From the NCBI RefSeq assembly GCF_011752975.1, contig NZ_VWWP01000005.1, forward strand, positions 1-64,000: a stretch of DNA of 64,000 nt. The letters run 5' to 3'. Positions 25,401 through 34,049 of this stretch are shown one piece after another. Origin of the DNA: Chryseobacterium sp. Tr-659. GTDB lineage: Bacteria; Bacteroidota; Bacteroidia; Flavobacteriales; Weeksellaceae. The position numbers and the translations under genes were made by a program. The notes beneath the pieces were generated by a model, which was given only the letters and a program-made list of their open reading frames with translations, ran no database searches and was not told the DNA's origin. Every line of letters starts with the position of its first letter. The first letter of the stretch is position 1.

Positions 25401-26549
25401 TCAGTTAGATTTAGATTTCATAGAACGGTATATTTCAGCTGTATTGGCAGGCATAGGTTTAATTATGGTGCTGTCACTGATGTTAAGTCCATTAAGAACA
25501 AGTTTATCACCTGCTTTAATTCCACTTTTTATAACTACAAAATTACCGTCATCTGTAGGAGATGTTACTACCGCTTCGCTCATTACACGATTTCCATTCA
25601 TTACTTTATAGACAAATGATTTATCCTGCATCTGATAGACAGCCGTTTGAGGAACCAATAAGGCATTATCCAGATTAACAGGTATTCTTACCGTAGCACT
25701 CGCCCCATTCTGAATCATTCCCAGCTTGTTATTATATATCACCTTAAAGGTTGCTGTGCCTGTACTGCTGTCAATTCCTCCGCTCGCTGTTTCCATTTTA
25801 CCTTTTTCAGGATAAATAGTACCATCCGCCAATACCAGCGAGATAAGCGGCATGTTATTAAGTTTTTCTGCAGTAGTATTCCCTTTCATACTATTCATAA
25901 AAGCCAGTAACTGTTTTTCACTGAGCGAGAAATAGGCAAATATATTGGTAGTATTGGAAAGTGTGGTTAACGGATCTGTTGTGGTACTGCTTACTAAAGC
26001 TCCTATTTTATAAGGAATAAGGCCAATTGTACCACTTTGAGGGCTTCGAATATAAGTATATCCCTGATTGGTCTGAGCATTCGCAAGAGTAGCTTTCGCC
26101 TGTGACAAAGCTGCTTCCTGAGACTGCAAGGTATATTGCGCTGAACTCAATTCATATTTACTGACGATTTCCTGCTGTACGAGAGGTCTGGCTTTTTCTA
26201 CATTCATACGAGCTGCATTTACATTGGCTTCTGCAATTTTTATAGCAGCTTTTGCCGTAATAATATCTTGCTCGTACTGAGGATTCTTAATCCGGAATAA
26301 CAATTGCCCTTTTGTTACCATAGCTCCTTCCGGAACGTAAATATCCTGAAGATATCCGGATACCATAGGCTTTATTTCCACAACATTCTGCCCTTGTATG
26401 GATGCGGGATAATCGTTATATACAGTTACTGCCTTGGGAACCAGTGTTAATACCTGATAACTTTGGATCTCTTGCTTTTTCTCTACTTTCTTTTTACCGC
26501 AGGAAAATAATATAACCAGGATAAAGAGGATATATCTGCTTTTTTTCAT
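25401..26549 (-). CDS. RND efflux periplasmic adaptor (membrane fusion protein)
   Basis: A 382-residue lipoprotein (signal and lipobox ending FSCG, Cys about 17). It has a biotinyl-lipoyl hairpin (PMVSGYLQDIYVPEGAMVTKGQLLFRI with the paired half after the helices), an alpha-helical hairpin with repeated Ala/Gln-rich heptads (about 80-150) and a C-terminal beta-barrel/membrane-proximal domain. It links the permease to the outer-membrane channel. It is first in the operon, 5 bases before the permease gene. The 309 bases up to the divergent AraC gene should hold its promoter, but no full TAnnTTTG was found on the minus strand. Confidence 0.95.
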   Translation of the reverse strand: MKKSRYILFILVILFSCGKKKVEKKQEIQSYQVLTLVPKAVTVYNDYPASIQGQNVVEIKPMVSGYLQDIYVPEGAMVTKGQLLFRIKNPQYEQDIITAKAAIKIAEANVNAARMNVEKARPLVQQEIVSKYELSSAQYTLQSQEAALSQAKATLANAQTNQGYTYIRSPQSGTIGLIPYKIGALVSSTTTDPLTTLSNTTNIFAYFSLSEKQLLAFMNSMKGNTTAEKLNNMPLISLVLADGTIYPEKGKMETASGGIDSSTGTATFKVIYNNKLGMIQNGASATVRIPVNLDNALLVPQTAVYQMQDKSFVYKVMNGNRVMSEAVVTSPTDDGNFVVIKSGIKAGDKLVLNGLNISDSTIIKPMPANTAEIYRSMKSKSN

Positions 26550-26839
26550 ATGAATGTGATGGTCTAAAATAAAATGAGAGGGATATTTTTATTTTATTAC
26601 TATAAAAATAAGCTTTTCGCAGATTATTTGTTATAAAAAATTTAAACTTTGATTAAAAACAATATTTTTTACAAAATTCCGGATCTATTAATACAAATAC
26701 CGCCAGTACTTTTCATGGATATTCTCCATATTTTTATTATTCCCGAAATTTATTAATTTTCTTTTACCTTAAGGAAGTGCCATACAATTTTTATCTTTTT
26801 TCTTAATACCCTGCAACAGGCAAACATCTTATTTTATGT

Positions 26840-26847
26840 TATTTTTG
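26840..26847 (+). promoter_or_regulatory. -7 promoter element for the AraC regulator
   Basis: TATTTTTG matches TAnnTTTG fully, 12 bases before the AraC ATG at 26859; the leader would be very short. No TTG was seen at the -33 position. The upstream part of this 309-base divergent region is AT-rich without obvious operators. Confidence 0.5.
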
Positions 26848-26858
26848 TACCTTTCATT

Positions 26859-27635
26859 ATGAAAAATATGAATCCAATTACGGACAATGACTTCTATTAT
26901 AATTTCATCGAACCTGATCCGGAAATCGCAGATTTTGTAGAGCACCTCGGAACATTTCAGAATCTTTCCGATGAGCCCAAAGAAGTTGTTATCATTCCGG
27001 ACGGACGGGTTGATCTTTTTTTTTCGCAATCACCTTCAGAACCGTTCCATGCCACGTTAATCGGCTTGGAAACTTATGCAGAACAGAGAGAAATTCCACC
27101 TAAAACCATAGCATTTGTCATCAGTTTTAAACCTATTGCTGTTGAATATATTTTAAATACTTCTATTGCTGAATTATTAAATACCGGAAAAGAGCTTCCT
27201 CATAATTTCTGGGGCTTTACTGTGGATGATTTACAGGACTTTGAAATCTGCTGTATAAAAGCTGTTCAAAAAATAAAAGAATTAATCCCAGAAAAAGTAG
27301 ATCAAAAAAAACATCAGCTTTTCGAACTGGTTTATCTCTCGAAAGGCGAAATGAGCGTTCATGAACTTTCAGATCAAACAGGTTGGAACAGCAGACAGAT
27401 CAACCGTTATTTCACAAAACAATTGGGTTTATCATTAAAAGCCTACTCTACGATTTTACGTTTCAGGGCTTCCCTTGAACATATTGCCCAGGGAAGACTT
27501 TTCCCTGAGCTTAATTATACCGATCAGAATCATTTCATTAAAGAAGTAAAGAAATTTTCAGGGGTTGCTCCAAAAGAATTGTCTAAAAACAAAAACGACC
27601 GATTTATACTATTATCCGTACTGAAAAGAAAATAA
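26859..27635 (+). CDS. AraC-family transcriptional regulator
   Basis: A 258-residue regulator. The N-terminal two-thirds (about 1-150) resembles the DUF6597-like sensor domain seen in Bacteroidota AraC proteins (IEPDPEIADFVEHLGTF... VVIIPDGRVDLFFSQ). The C-terminal helix-turn-helix pair starts near residue 160 (MSVHELSDQTGWNSRQINRYFTKQLGLSLKAYS). It is divergent from the RND pump operon and 25 bases ahead of the flavin monooxygenase gene, so it probably controls the monooxygenase and perhaps the pump. The inducing ligand is unknown. Confidence 0.88.
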   Translation: MKNMNPITDNDFYYNFIEPDPEIADFVEHLGTFQNLSDEPKEVVIIPDGRVDLFFSQSPSEPFHATLIGLETYAEQREIPPKTIAFVISFKPIAVEYILNTSIAELLNTGKELPHNFWGFTVDDLQDFEICCIKAVQKIKELIPEKVDQKKHQLFELVYLSKGEMSVHELSDQTGWNSRQINRYFTKQLGLSLKAYSTILRFRASLEHIAQGRLFPELNYTDQNHFIKEVKKFSGVAPKELSKNKNDRFILLSVLKRK

Positions 27636-27660
27636 ATTTGCATGGTAAAATTTAAATAAC

Positions 27661-28824
27661 ATGCTGATAGACAATAAATCAATAGCAATCGTTGGTGGTG
27701 GTCCAGCCGGACTTACACTGGCAAGACTTTTACAGCTTAAAGGTGCTGATGTAAAAGTATATGAAAGAGATTTTAATAAAAATGCGAGGGTTCAGGGCTC
27801 TCCTCTTGATATGCACGAAGATTCAGGGTTGGCTGCTATACGCAAAGCGGATCTACTGGAGGAGTTTAAAAAAACTTTTCGCCCGGGTGCAGACAGAACC
27901 CTGATCATGAATGAACAGGCAGAAATACTTTTCAATGATCATGAAACCAAACCTGAGGAAGATTTTGGGCATGAACATTTCCGTCCTGAAATAGATCGCG
28001 GCCCGTTGAGAAATATGCTGCTGGAATCTCTACTGCCTGAAACAGTGGTATGGGACAGCCATTTTGTATCCATGGAACCTCAAAATGAAGGCTGGGTACT
28101 TCATTTCAAAAACGGAACATCCGCTTATGCAGATCTCGTTGTTGCAGGTGACGGGGCTAATTCTAAAATCCGTCCTTATCTTACAAATATCAAACCTATT
28201 TATTCAGGAGTGGTTATGCTGGAAGGAAATATTTCGAAAGAAGCAGCTCCTAAAATTGATGCATTGATTAAAGGTGGAAAGATTATGGCTTTCGGGAATA
28301 CAAAAAATATTCTTCTGGGTCAGAAAGGTAGCGGAGACCTTGGCTTTTATGCTAGTTTTAAAGCAGATGAAAACTGGGCAGCCAATAGCGGTCTTGATTT
28401 TTCCGATAATGTTCAGATCCTGAAATGGTTTAAAACAGAATATTCGGAGTGGAATAATATCTGGGATGAGCTGTTTGAGAATGCAACTCCCTCTTTTATT
28501 CCCCGAATGATTTATTATATGCCCTTAGATCAAACCTGGGAAGCCCAATCTAATCTAACATTGATAGGTGATGCGGCCCACGTTATGCCTCCTTTTGCAG
28601 GGGAAGGAGCCAATATGGCGATGCTGGATGCATTGGAACTGAGTGAATGCCTGACCAGCAATAACTATACTGATTTGCAAGATGCCATTTCTGATTACGA
28701 GATCAATATGCGTAAAAGAGCTGCAATTGCTACACAGGAATCTCTTGAAAACGGGGAACGAATGCATTCGGAAACTTCATTGACAACCATGCTGGATTTC
28801 TTCAACGGACATCTGACTTCATAG
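27661..28824 (+). CDS. Tet(X)-family FAD-dependent monooxygenase
   Basis: A 387-residue class A flavin monooxygenase, the same length class as Tet(X). The FAD motif is GGGPAGLT (about 12-19), a PLDMHEDSG segment (48-56) lines up with PxDLHxxSG-type residues in Tet(X), DG lies at 164-165, and the second FAD motif GDAAHVMPPFAGEGAN (303-318) is nearly that of Tet(X). The relationship to the tetracycline-inactivating enzyme is clear, but I judge it a distant homologue rather than a resistance allele, from the many substitutions in the substrate loops (recalled alignment, not computed). The natural substrate is unknown. It follows an AraC regulator and ends at a strong hairpin. Confidence 0.85.
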   Translation: MLIDNKSIAIVGGGPAGLTLARLLQLKGADVKVYERDFNKNARVQGSPLDMHEDSGLAAIRKADLLEEFKKTFRPGADRTLIMNEQAEILFNDHETKPEEDFGHEHFRPEIDRGPLRNMLLESLLPETVVWDSHFVSMEPQNEGWVLHFKNGTSAYADLVVAGDGANSKIRPYLTNIKPIYSGVVMLEGNISKEAAPKIDALIKGGKIMAFGNTKNILLGQKGSGDLGFYASFKADENWAANSGLDFSDNVQILKWFKTEYSEWNNIWDELFENATPSFIPRMIYYMPLDQTWEAQSNLTLIGDAAHVMPPFAGEGANMAMLDALELSECLTSNNYTDLQDAISDYEINMRKRAAIATQESLENGERMHSETSLTTMLDFFNGHLTS

Positions 28825-28838
28825 CATTCATACCATAT

Positions 28839-28869
28839 AAAAGGCTGCCTCAAACTGAGACAGCCTTTT
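28839..28869. terminator. Bidirectional hairpin after the monooxygenase gene
   Basis: The arms aaaaggctg / cagccttttc plus ctca / tgag form a long stem with one internal mismatch (C opposite A) and a 3-base loop. It has a T-run on the + side and A-run on the other, so it can end transcripts from the monooxygenase gene on + and from the metalloprotease gene on -. Confidence 0.8.
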
Positions 28870-28929
28870 CCCTCTGAAAAATAAATCGTTTTTCTTTCCC
28901 TTAGATCCTGATTGGGAAATTCATCCGTG

Positions 28930-31929
28930 CTATTTCTTAATCAATTTGGTGTTGTAAGTGTTTTTATCGTCTTTTATTGTGATTACATACATTCCTTTTA
29001 CTAAGGAAGCTACGTTGATTCTTCCTTCAACTTTCCCTTCCTGAACCAATCTTCCGTCTGCACTGTAGATTTTGTAATCTGCCTGACCTTTAAGGTTTTT
29101 GACTTCTACAAACGTATCTGCCGGATTCGGATAGATGGATATTTCTGATGATTTTGTATCCTTGATTTCACGGGTAGCCAGATTACTAGCTGTTATTCTC
29201 ACTGGAAAATCTACAATCCCTCCTGCCTGGCTTGGTATTTCACCACATACGTTATCTAATGCAGTTTGTGAATACTTACCTACAACCCTCATTCTTAACA
29301 ACTTGTCGCCGGAATATGATGTTACCGGAACGGTAAAATTAATATTGCCAAAATTGACAAGACCCTGAGGAGCAGTTCCTGATTTACTTCCTACTCTCTC
29401 TGTTGCTTCGAACATTCCGTTTCTGTTATAGTCAATCCATACAGAAACATTCTCACCTGCCTGCTGCAATAAATTGGCAACTACAGGGGTTAAGGTATAA
29501 GAATTTCCCTGAACAAGTTCGATAATTTTAGAAGCATCCTCACTTAAATCAGTATATGATCTTGCCACACGATTCGAGTAAGCTAAATTAGCTACTGTAA
29601 CATCCGTAATTGCAGCAAAATAAGGTGAGCCGGAATTCAGCATACAATAATCAATCCCTGTTTTTAATCCTTTTGTTTTAAATGAATAATTACCAGAAAA
29701 AGCACCCGGAACGGAATTGACTACAGCAGCTACCTGTACTTCATAATTCGTTTCATCTTCTAAATTATTCAGCACTACTGAGTTTGCCTGACTAACAGCA
29801 TTAGACCAGTTTACAGTGCCCGTTTTTCTATAATTAACAGAATAAGTAGCTCCCGGAACACTATTCCAAGATACTCTTGCTGTGGTTTTGAAAACCTCAG
29901 TATCTATAGTAGAAACACCTGTTGGAGAGGCTATTGGAGAGGTAGGAGCAGCTCCTACCGTAACGGCCGGAGACACAGCATAAAATATATTGTTTATGGC
30001 TGATACTCTCAATTTAGCAGCACCACTTAAATTAGAAGGCATTTGTACACTGAAACTTCCCGTGTTAGGAGCTGTAGCAGCAAGATCTATCCATGTTGCT
30101 CCGTTATCTGTAGTATAGTCTATTTTTACATTGGCTACGTTGTAAGGTGCTGCATTTGTATTGGCAACATCCCAATATATGGTATTGGCAGCATCATTAT
30201 ACAATACAGAAGAAGTGGTAAGCCCATTGAATTTAAAAGGTCCATCATTTCCAACTGTAACAGTAGTTGTGGAACTGGAAACCATAGGACGCTGCGGATT
30301 CTGGTCTCTTACTGTTACCGCATAATTTAAGACTCTTGGAATGTAAGATACAGTCTCCCAGCCTTGCTTATTGGTAAGTGTTCCGTTCATTACAGTTTCC
30401 AGTTTAGGAAAGTATCTTTTCCCGCTTGGTGTTCCAGGAACTGATCTCGTTAAGGCTCCTTTAGGATTGTATCCCCATCCGCTATCTCCTGAAATTGTAG
30501 AAAAATCATCTGTACTGTCATTCTGTTCCCAAGTATAATTTACCGGATCATTTTCTGCATCTGCAGCAGAAGCTTCAAGATAGTATGCTGTTCCTTTAGG
30601 AATATTATAAGCTGTTAGCGGATTGATTGCAGGAGCTGTATTGTTGTTAATATTTTGAGATGCTCCACAATCGGGTTTACCTTCAAGATTGGTTAATACC
30701 TGATCAATAGATTTGTAATGGAAATACCCGTCCGCATTTGCCTGAACATTGTCATAAGTAATTCCTGCATATCCCATAATAGTTGTTCCGCCTCCGGGTT
30801 CTACATTAGCCCCCTGCAGAGCATCTGTTACTGAAGTATTTGAAAATGTATGGTTAGCTCCTAGCTGATGCCCCATTTCGTGAGCGGCTGTGAAATCAAA
30901 AACTTCACCTACAGGAACAGGACCTTGGGTATAAGCAGATCCTTTTTGTATATCATTATTATTAGCTGGATCAGTACAAACAATTCCTATTCCTCCGGCA
31001 TTACCACTTCTTTCTGCATTCTGATTAAAAACATGCCCAATATCATAATTGCCATTTCCAACCTGAGAAGTAAGGGTTTGCTGTAACTGGAGGTTTAAAT
31101 TATTGGTATAAGGGTCTGCTGCTGAATCAAGGTAAATAATCTGTGGAAAATTCTGAACCGTTAAGTGAGCACCGAAATCCCGCTCAAAAACACCATTTAT
31201 CCTTGTCATAGTATTATTCATTGCAGCTAAAACAACTCCTTTTTTTACATCATCAGTTGCCGTATTGGGAGTTCCTGCTGCTGTTAATTGGTACTGGCTG
31301 TATTCTCCGGTAACAGACAATGCCATTCTAAAGTCTCTGTATCGTGTGTTGGTAGGCCTTTTTGTGACACCCACTCCGGAAAGCATCTTTTTACCATTTT
31401 CAACCAATCTATTAACATCCTTAGCATGAAATTCATCTGTTTCGCATGTAAAGCCATGCTCACCAGTATCTTTAGTCTTATAGAAAACCCCATAAGTTTG
31501 TCTATCTGTCGTAATAGGTTCTATAAACTGGAATTTTCCATCTTTGATGATCATCGACTGCATATCATTAGGAGAGGTGCTGAATCTTAAATACTTGGAA
31601 GGATCGTCTACACCTATTCCCATATAGGATCCTAACTGATACTTCTCAACCAGCGACTTATCCATTACAGGATTACTATAAACTGCAAATTTTTCAATCT
31701 TTCCTTCAGCAGTAGGCAAAGAAATAATAACAGGCTTTGCATTTTTCCCTGTTTCTTCAGCATTCTTAAGCAACTCTCTCAGTGATTGCAGATCAACTCT
31801 GTAAGATCTTTGTACTTCCACATCTTTTCTGATCTGTGAAGTTCTTTGTGAGACGGCTTCCCATCTCTGCGCTTGTAAACCTGTACAACAGGATGCCAAT
31901 GCGCAAACGAATAAAATTCTTTTTTTCAT
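28930..31929 (-). CDS. Secreted M12B-type (reprolysin-like) metalloprotease with T9SS sorting domain
   Basis: A 999-residue secreted protease. Signal peptide to about 20 (TGLQAQ), a propeptide-like region, and a zinc metalloprotease core with H350-E351-xx-H354 ... H360 (HEMGHQLGANH) and a later Met-turn (MGYAG, near 380). A fibronectin type III-like domain (about 680-765), a GEVED-type domain (about 770-900; VSVWIDYNRNGMFEA) and a C-terminal T9SS type A sorting domain (about 910-999; DIYPNPADTF-like start, ISIYPNPADTFVEV, ending TKLIKK) follow. It should be exported by type IX secretion to digest extracellular protein. The start at 31929 fits the signal peptide. Its promoter must lie in the 680-base region upstream, but no full -7 match was found. 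Confidence 0.95.
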   Translation of the reverse strand: MKKRILFVCALASCCTGLQAQRWEAVSQRTSQIRKDVEVQRSYRVDLQSLRELLKNAEETGKNAKPVIISLPTAEGKIEKFAVYSNPVMDKSLVEKYQLGSYMGIGVDDPSKYLRFSTSPNDMQSMIIKDGKFQFIEPITTDRQTYGVFYKTKDTGEHGFTCETDEFHAKDVNRLVENGKKMLSGVGVTKRPTNTRYRDFRMALSVTGEYSQYQLTAAGTPNTATDDVKKGVVLAAMNNTMTRINGVFERDFGAHLTVQNFPQIIYLDSAADPYTNNLNLQLQQTLTSQVGNGNYDIGHVFNQNAERSGNAGGIGIVCTDPANNNDIQKGSAYTQGPVPVGEVFDFTAAHEMGHQLGANHTFSNTSVTDALQGANVEPGGGTTIMGYAGITYDNVQANADGYFHYKSIDQVLTNLEGKPDCGASQNINNNTAPAINPLTAYNIPKGTAYYLEASAADAENDPVNYTWEQNDSTDDFSTISGDSGWGYNPKGALTRSVPGTPSGKRYFPKLETVMNGTLTNKQGWETVSYIPRVLNYAVTVRDQNPQRPMVSSSTTTVTVGNDGPFKFNGLTTSSVLYNDAANTIYWDVANTNAAPYNVANVKIDYTTDNGATWIDLAATAPNTGSFSVQMPSNLSGAAKLRVSAINNIFYAVSPAVTVGAAPTSPIASPTGVSTIDTEVFKTTARVSWNSVPGATYSVNYRKTGTVNWSNAVSQANSVVLNNLEDETNYEVQVAAVVNSVPGAFSGNYSFKTKGLKTGIDYCMLNSGSPYFAAITDVTVANLAYSNRVARSYTDLSEDASKIIELVQGNSYTLTPVVANLLQQAGENVSVWIDYNRNGMFEATERVGSKSGTAPQGLVNFGNINFTVPVTSYSGDKLLRMRVVGKYSQTALDNVCGEIPSQAGGIVDFPVRITASNLATREIKDTKSSEISIYPNPADTFVEVKNLKGQADYKIYSADGRLVQEGKVEGRINVASLVKGMYVITIKDDKNTYNTKLIKK

Positions 31930-32475
31930 AGATTTTTAAGGTTTTATTTCAGGCTGGCGTTACAAAAAATCAATTCATAATAGTAAAGCGATTTAGCGTT
32001 TTTTGTTATTAATTACACAAAAACAACCACCTTATTAAATAAATTAATCAAACAAATAGCTACTTATATGAATATTTTATATCTCAAGCCTTTGACAAAT
32101 CTATATTTTAAATTCAAAAAATAAAAAAACACCCCTACTACACAGATACAGCATTTTACATAAAAACCTAATTATCAGAAAATTACACATTATAACCATC
32201 TTTAAAGTTTATTTTTTACAATCATTAAGTCTTAATAAAAGAATAGGACTCAAACCTTCTCAAAACATCTCAAAATAAGAAAACAGCAGTGAAAATATCA
32301 CATATAAAACTCTTAATAAGAGGTAATTATTAAGAATGAGTATTTAAAAATGGATGCATGATGTAGTGATCATCTCGGATTTATTCAAATTTGTAAGGAA
32401 AACCAACACAAAATACAATTAATTAATTATCAGGTATTTAAAAACAAAAATCAAAGATGTAGTATTCGTGTAGTA

Positions 32476-32602
32476 TAGTTTTTTTTCTTCTTCTCGTCAA
32501 AAATTTTCAAATTTGACCCAAGAGACCACTAAGAAAATACGAGTGGTGAAAAGAGAATATTTCGAATGCTGTCTGACCTGATGAATCAGACAGTTTTTTT
32601 TT
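32476..32602 (+). ncRNA. Candidate small RNA with three hairpins and a terminator
   Basis: On the plus strand three stems follow each other: gtcaaa / tttgac (32496-32517), accact / agtggt (32525-32547), and ctgtctga / tcagacag (32569-32593), the last perfect and followed by nine T. A weak -7-like TAGTTTTT lies at 32476-32483; there is no -33 TTG. The minus-strand copy of the last hairpin has no T-run after it, so it is a poor terminator for the minus-strand gene at 32607. A plus-strand transcript of about 110 bases ending at 32602 is the simplest reading, but expression is not shown. Confidence 0.4.
32569..32602 (+). terminator. Intrinsic terminator, plus strand
   Basis: Perfect 8-base stem (ctgtctga / tcagacag), 9-base loop, then nine T on the plus strand. 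No plus-strand protein gene ends here. Confidence 0.75.
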
Positions 32603-32606
32603 GGAT

Positions 32607-34049
32607 TTATTTCAACACATCAAAGAAATGATAAATATCTGTTTCGGTGGGGATATTTAATCTTTTCCTGATTCTGTATTTTTTCTGCTGAACCGTTCTA
32701 TGTTGAATAAGAGTAAAAGCAGCGATTTCTTTGGACGTAAAATGCAGCTTCAACATGGCACAAAAGCTCAGTTCAGAATTTTCAAGATCAGGATTAATGG
32801 CCAAAAGCTTTTTGATGAAATCCGGGTATACTTCTTTAAAATGTTGAAGAAATTCCGCATCATTTTTTCTGACAAGTTCCATGAGCTCTTCCTGCTTATT
32901 ATCATTCATCCGGTTTTTAAGCATTTCTGCTTCTATTGCAAGGGCTGACTTTCTTTTTCGTAACTGAAGTATTATTCTCCAGGTATATATCCCCAGCAAA
33001 GCTAAGCCTATGAAAGAAAAGAAAACAATCCAACGTATATGACGGCTTCTCTTTTCAGAATCCTGTACCGTTTCATCGATAAAAGATTCCATATCCTGAT
33101 TGATTGTTGCCAATAAAGAAGTATTGGTTCTGTTTTTTGCTAGTGTATAAGCTTGCAGATAAGTATAAGCTTTTTCTTTGTCTCCTTTTTTCTCGTATAA
33201 TGTCCTTAAATCATTATAAATATATTTGGTATAATTTGCAAAAATACGGCTGGTTCTTTTATCTATTTCCAGAGCTTTCTGAAAAGCTTTCTCTGCATGG
33301 TCATATTGATTGTTAAAAAGAAAATATTCTCCGAGAATTGTATAGATATTAAGTGCTATGGCGTCATTTCTTTTTTCCGCCCTCATCTTAGCATATGCCC
33401 GTGAAATATATTTATAAGCTGAGTCTTTATTCTTTTGCACATAGATATAGTCACTAATTGCGCAGTCTGCAAGTCCTGTTTTATCAAGTTTATCGGCTTT
33501 CTGAAAGTATTTCAAGGCTGTATTTTGCTTTTTCCCGACATAGAATTCTCCCCGCCTCAAATAGATGTAAAAAAGGATTTTATTTTTTAATTCTGAATGT
33601 TTGGCTTTCATAATACTGCTCAACGCTTTATTATTATATTCGAAAGCTTTATCATTTCGTCTTAATTCAGCATTAAAGCGGCTGTAAATATTATAAAATA
33701 TTGCTTTATGAATATTATTTTCAGAGTATCTAAGGATTTCTTCGGCATTATCTAAAAGAACCTGTGCTTTCTGAAAATTTTCCAAAGACATATTAAGCTG
33801 GGCTAAATTAATATAGCACAATGCCTTCCCTTCCTTATATCCTATTCTCTCAGCTCGTTTATAATAGCTTTTATTTAGGTTGACCAGAGCATCGTAATCA
33901 CCCGAGAATCTGAATTTTTCATTCTGATTCATTAAAGGTGTATCAAATTCTTTTTCAAATATTGTAGGATCTTGGCCGCATGACCACAAAATAATCTGCA
34001 AAAAAGGCAGAAGAATAAATATTTTCAGGTTTTTTTTAAAAAAAATCAT
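32607..34049 (-). CDS. Lipoprotein-TPR-TM-HTH protein 3 (membrane-spanning regulator)
   Basis: A 480-residue protein with an unusual plan. A lipoprotein signal (IILWSC, Cys about 24) is followed by TPR-like helical repeats (about 45-330), one transmembrane helix (about 340-360; WIVFFSFIGLALLGIYTW), a basic/charged linker and a C-terminal LuxR-like helix-turn-helix (about 430-475; SKEIAAFTLIQHRTVQQKKYRIRKRL). The plan places the TPR in the periplasm and the HTH in the cytoplasm, so it may be a one-component sensor anchored at both ends. It overlaps the next paralogue by 4 bases (ATGA-type), so they are co-transcribed. It is the most downstream of three paralogues; the ligand and targets are unknown. 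Confidence 0.8.
   Translation of the reverse strand: MIFFKKNLKIFILLPFLQIILWSCGQDPTIFEKEFDTPLMNQNEKFRFSGDYDALVNLNKSYYKRAERIGYKEGKALCYINLAQLNMSLENFQKAQVLLDNAEEILRYSENNIHKAIFYNIYSRFNAELRRNDKAFEYNNKALSSIMKAKHSELKNKILFYIYLRRGEFYVGKKQNTALKYFQKADKLDKTGLADCAISDYIYVQKNKDSAYKYISRAYAKMRAEKRNDAIALNIYTILGEYFLFNNQYDHAEKAFQKALEIDKRTSRIFANYTKYIYNDLRTLYEKKGDKEKAYTYLQAYTLAKNRTNTSLLATINQDMESFIDETVQDSEKRSRHIRWIVFFSFIGLALLGIYTWRIILQLRKRKSALAIEAEMLKNRMNDNKQEELMELVRKNDAEFLQHFKEVYPDFIKKLLAINPDLENSELSFCAMLKLHFTSKEIAAFTLIQHRTVQQKKYRIRKRLNIPTETDIYHFFDVLK

Larger units (their letters stand above)
31930..32606. other. 680-base gap with a structured plus-strand RNA candidate
   Basis: No protein-coding gene was convincing here; the longest plus-strand ATG frame near 32068 runs only 18 codons. 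The left half (31930-32450) is A/T-rich and featureless. The right end (32496-32602) carries three consecutive stem-loops and a terminal T-run on the plus strand, described separately. Both flanking genes are on the minus strand, so the plus-strand signal is not explained by them. Confidence 0.6.

Noticed and set aside
20836..26549. Heavy-metal (CusABC) efflux operon
   Set aside because: Permease length and motifs match the HAE1 multidrug group, with no methionine-rich metal relay seen.
28930..31929. Adhesin rather than protease
   Set aside because: A complete HExxHxxGxxH-type zinc motif and Met-turn are present; the accessory domains are secondary.
32569..32602. Terminator for the minus-strand TPR-HTH gene
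   Set aside because: The T-run is on the plus strand only; on the minus strand the stem is not followed by T's.
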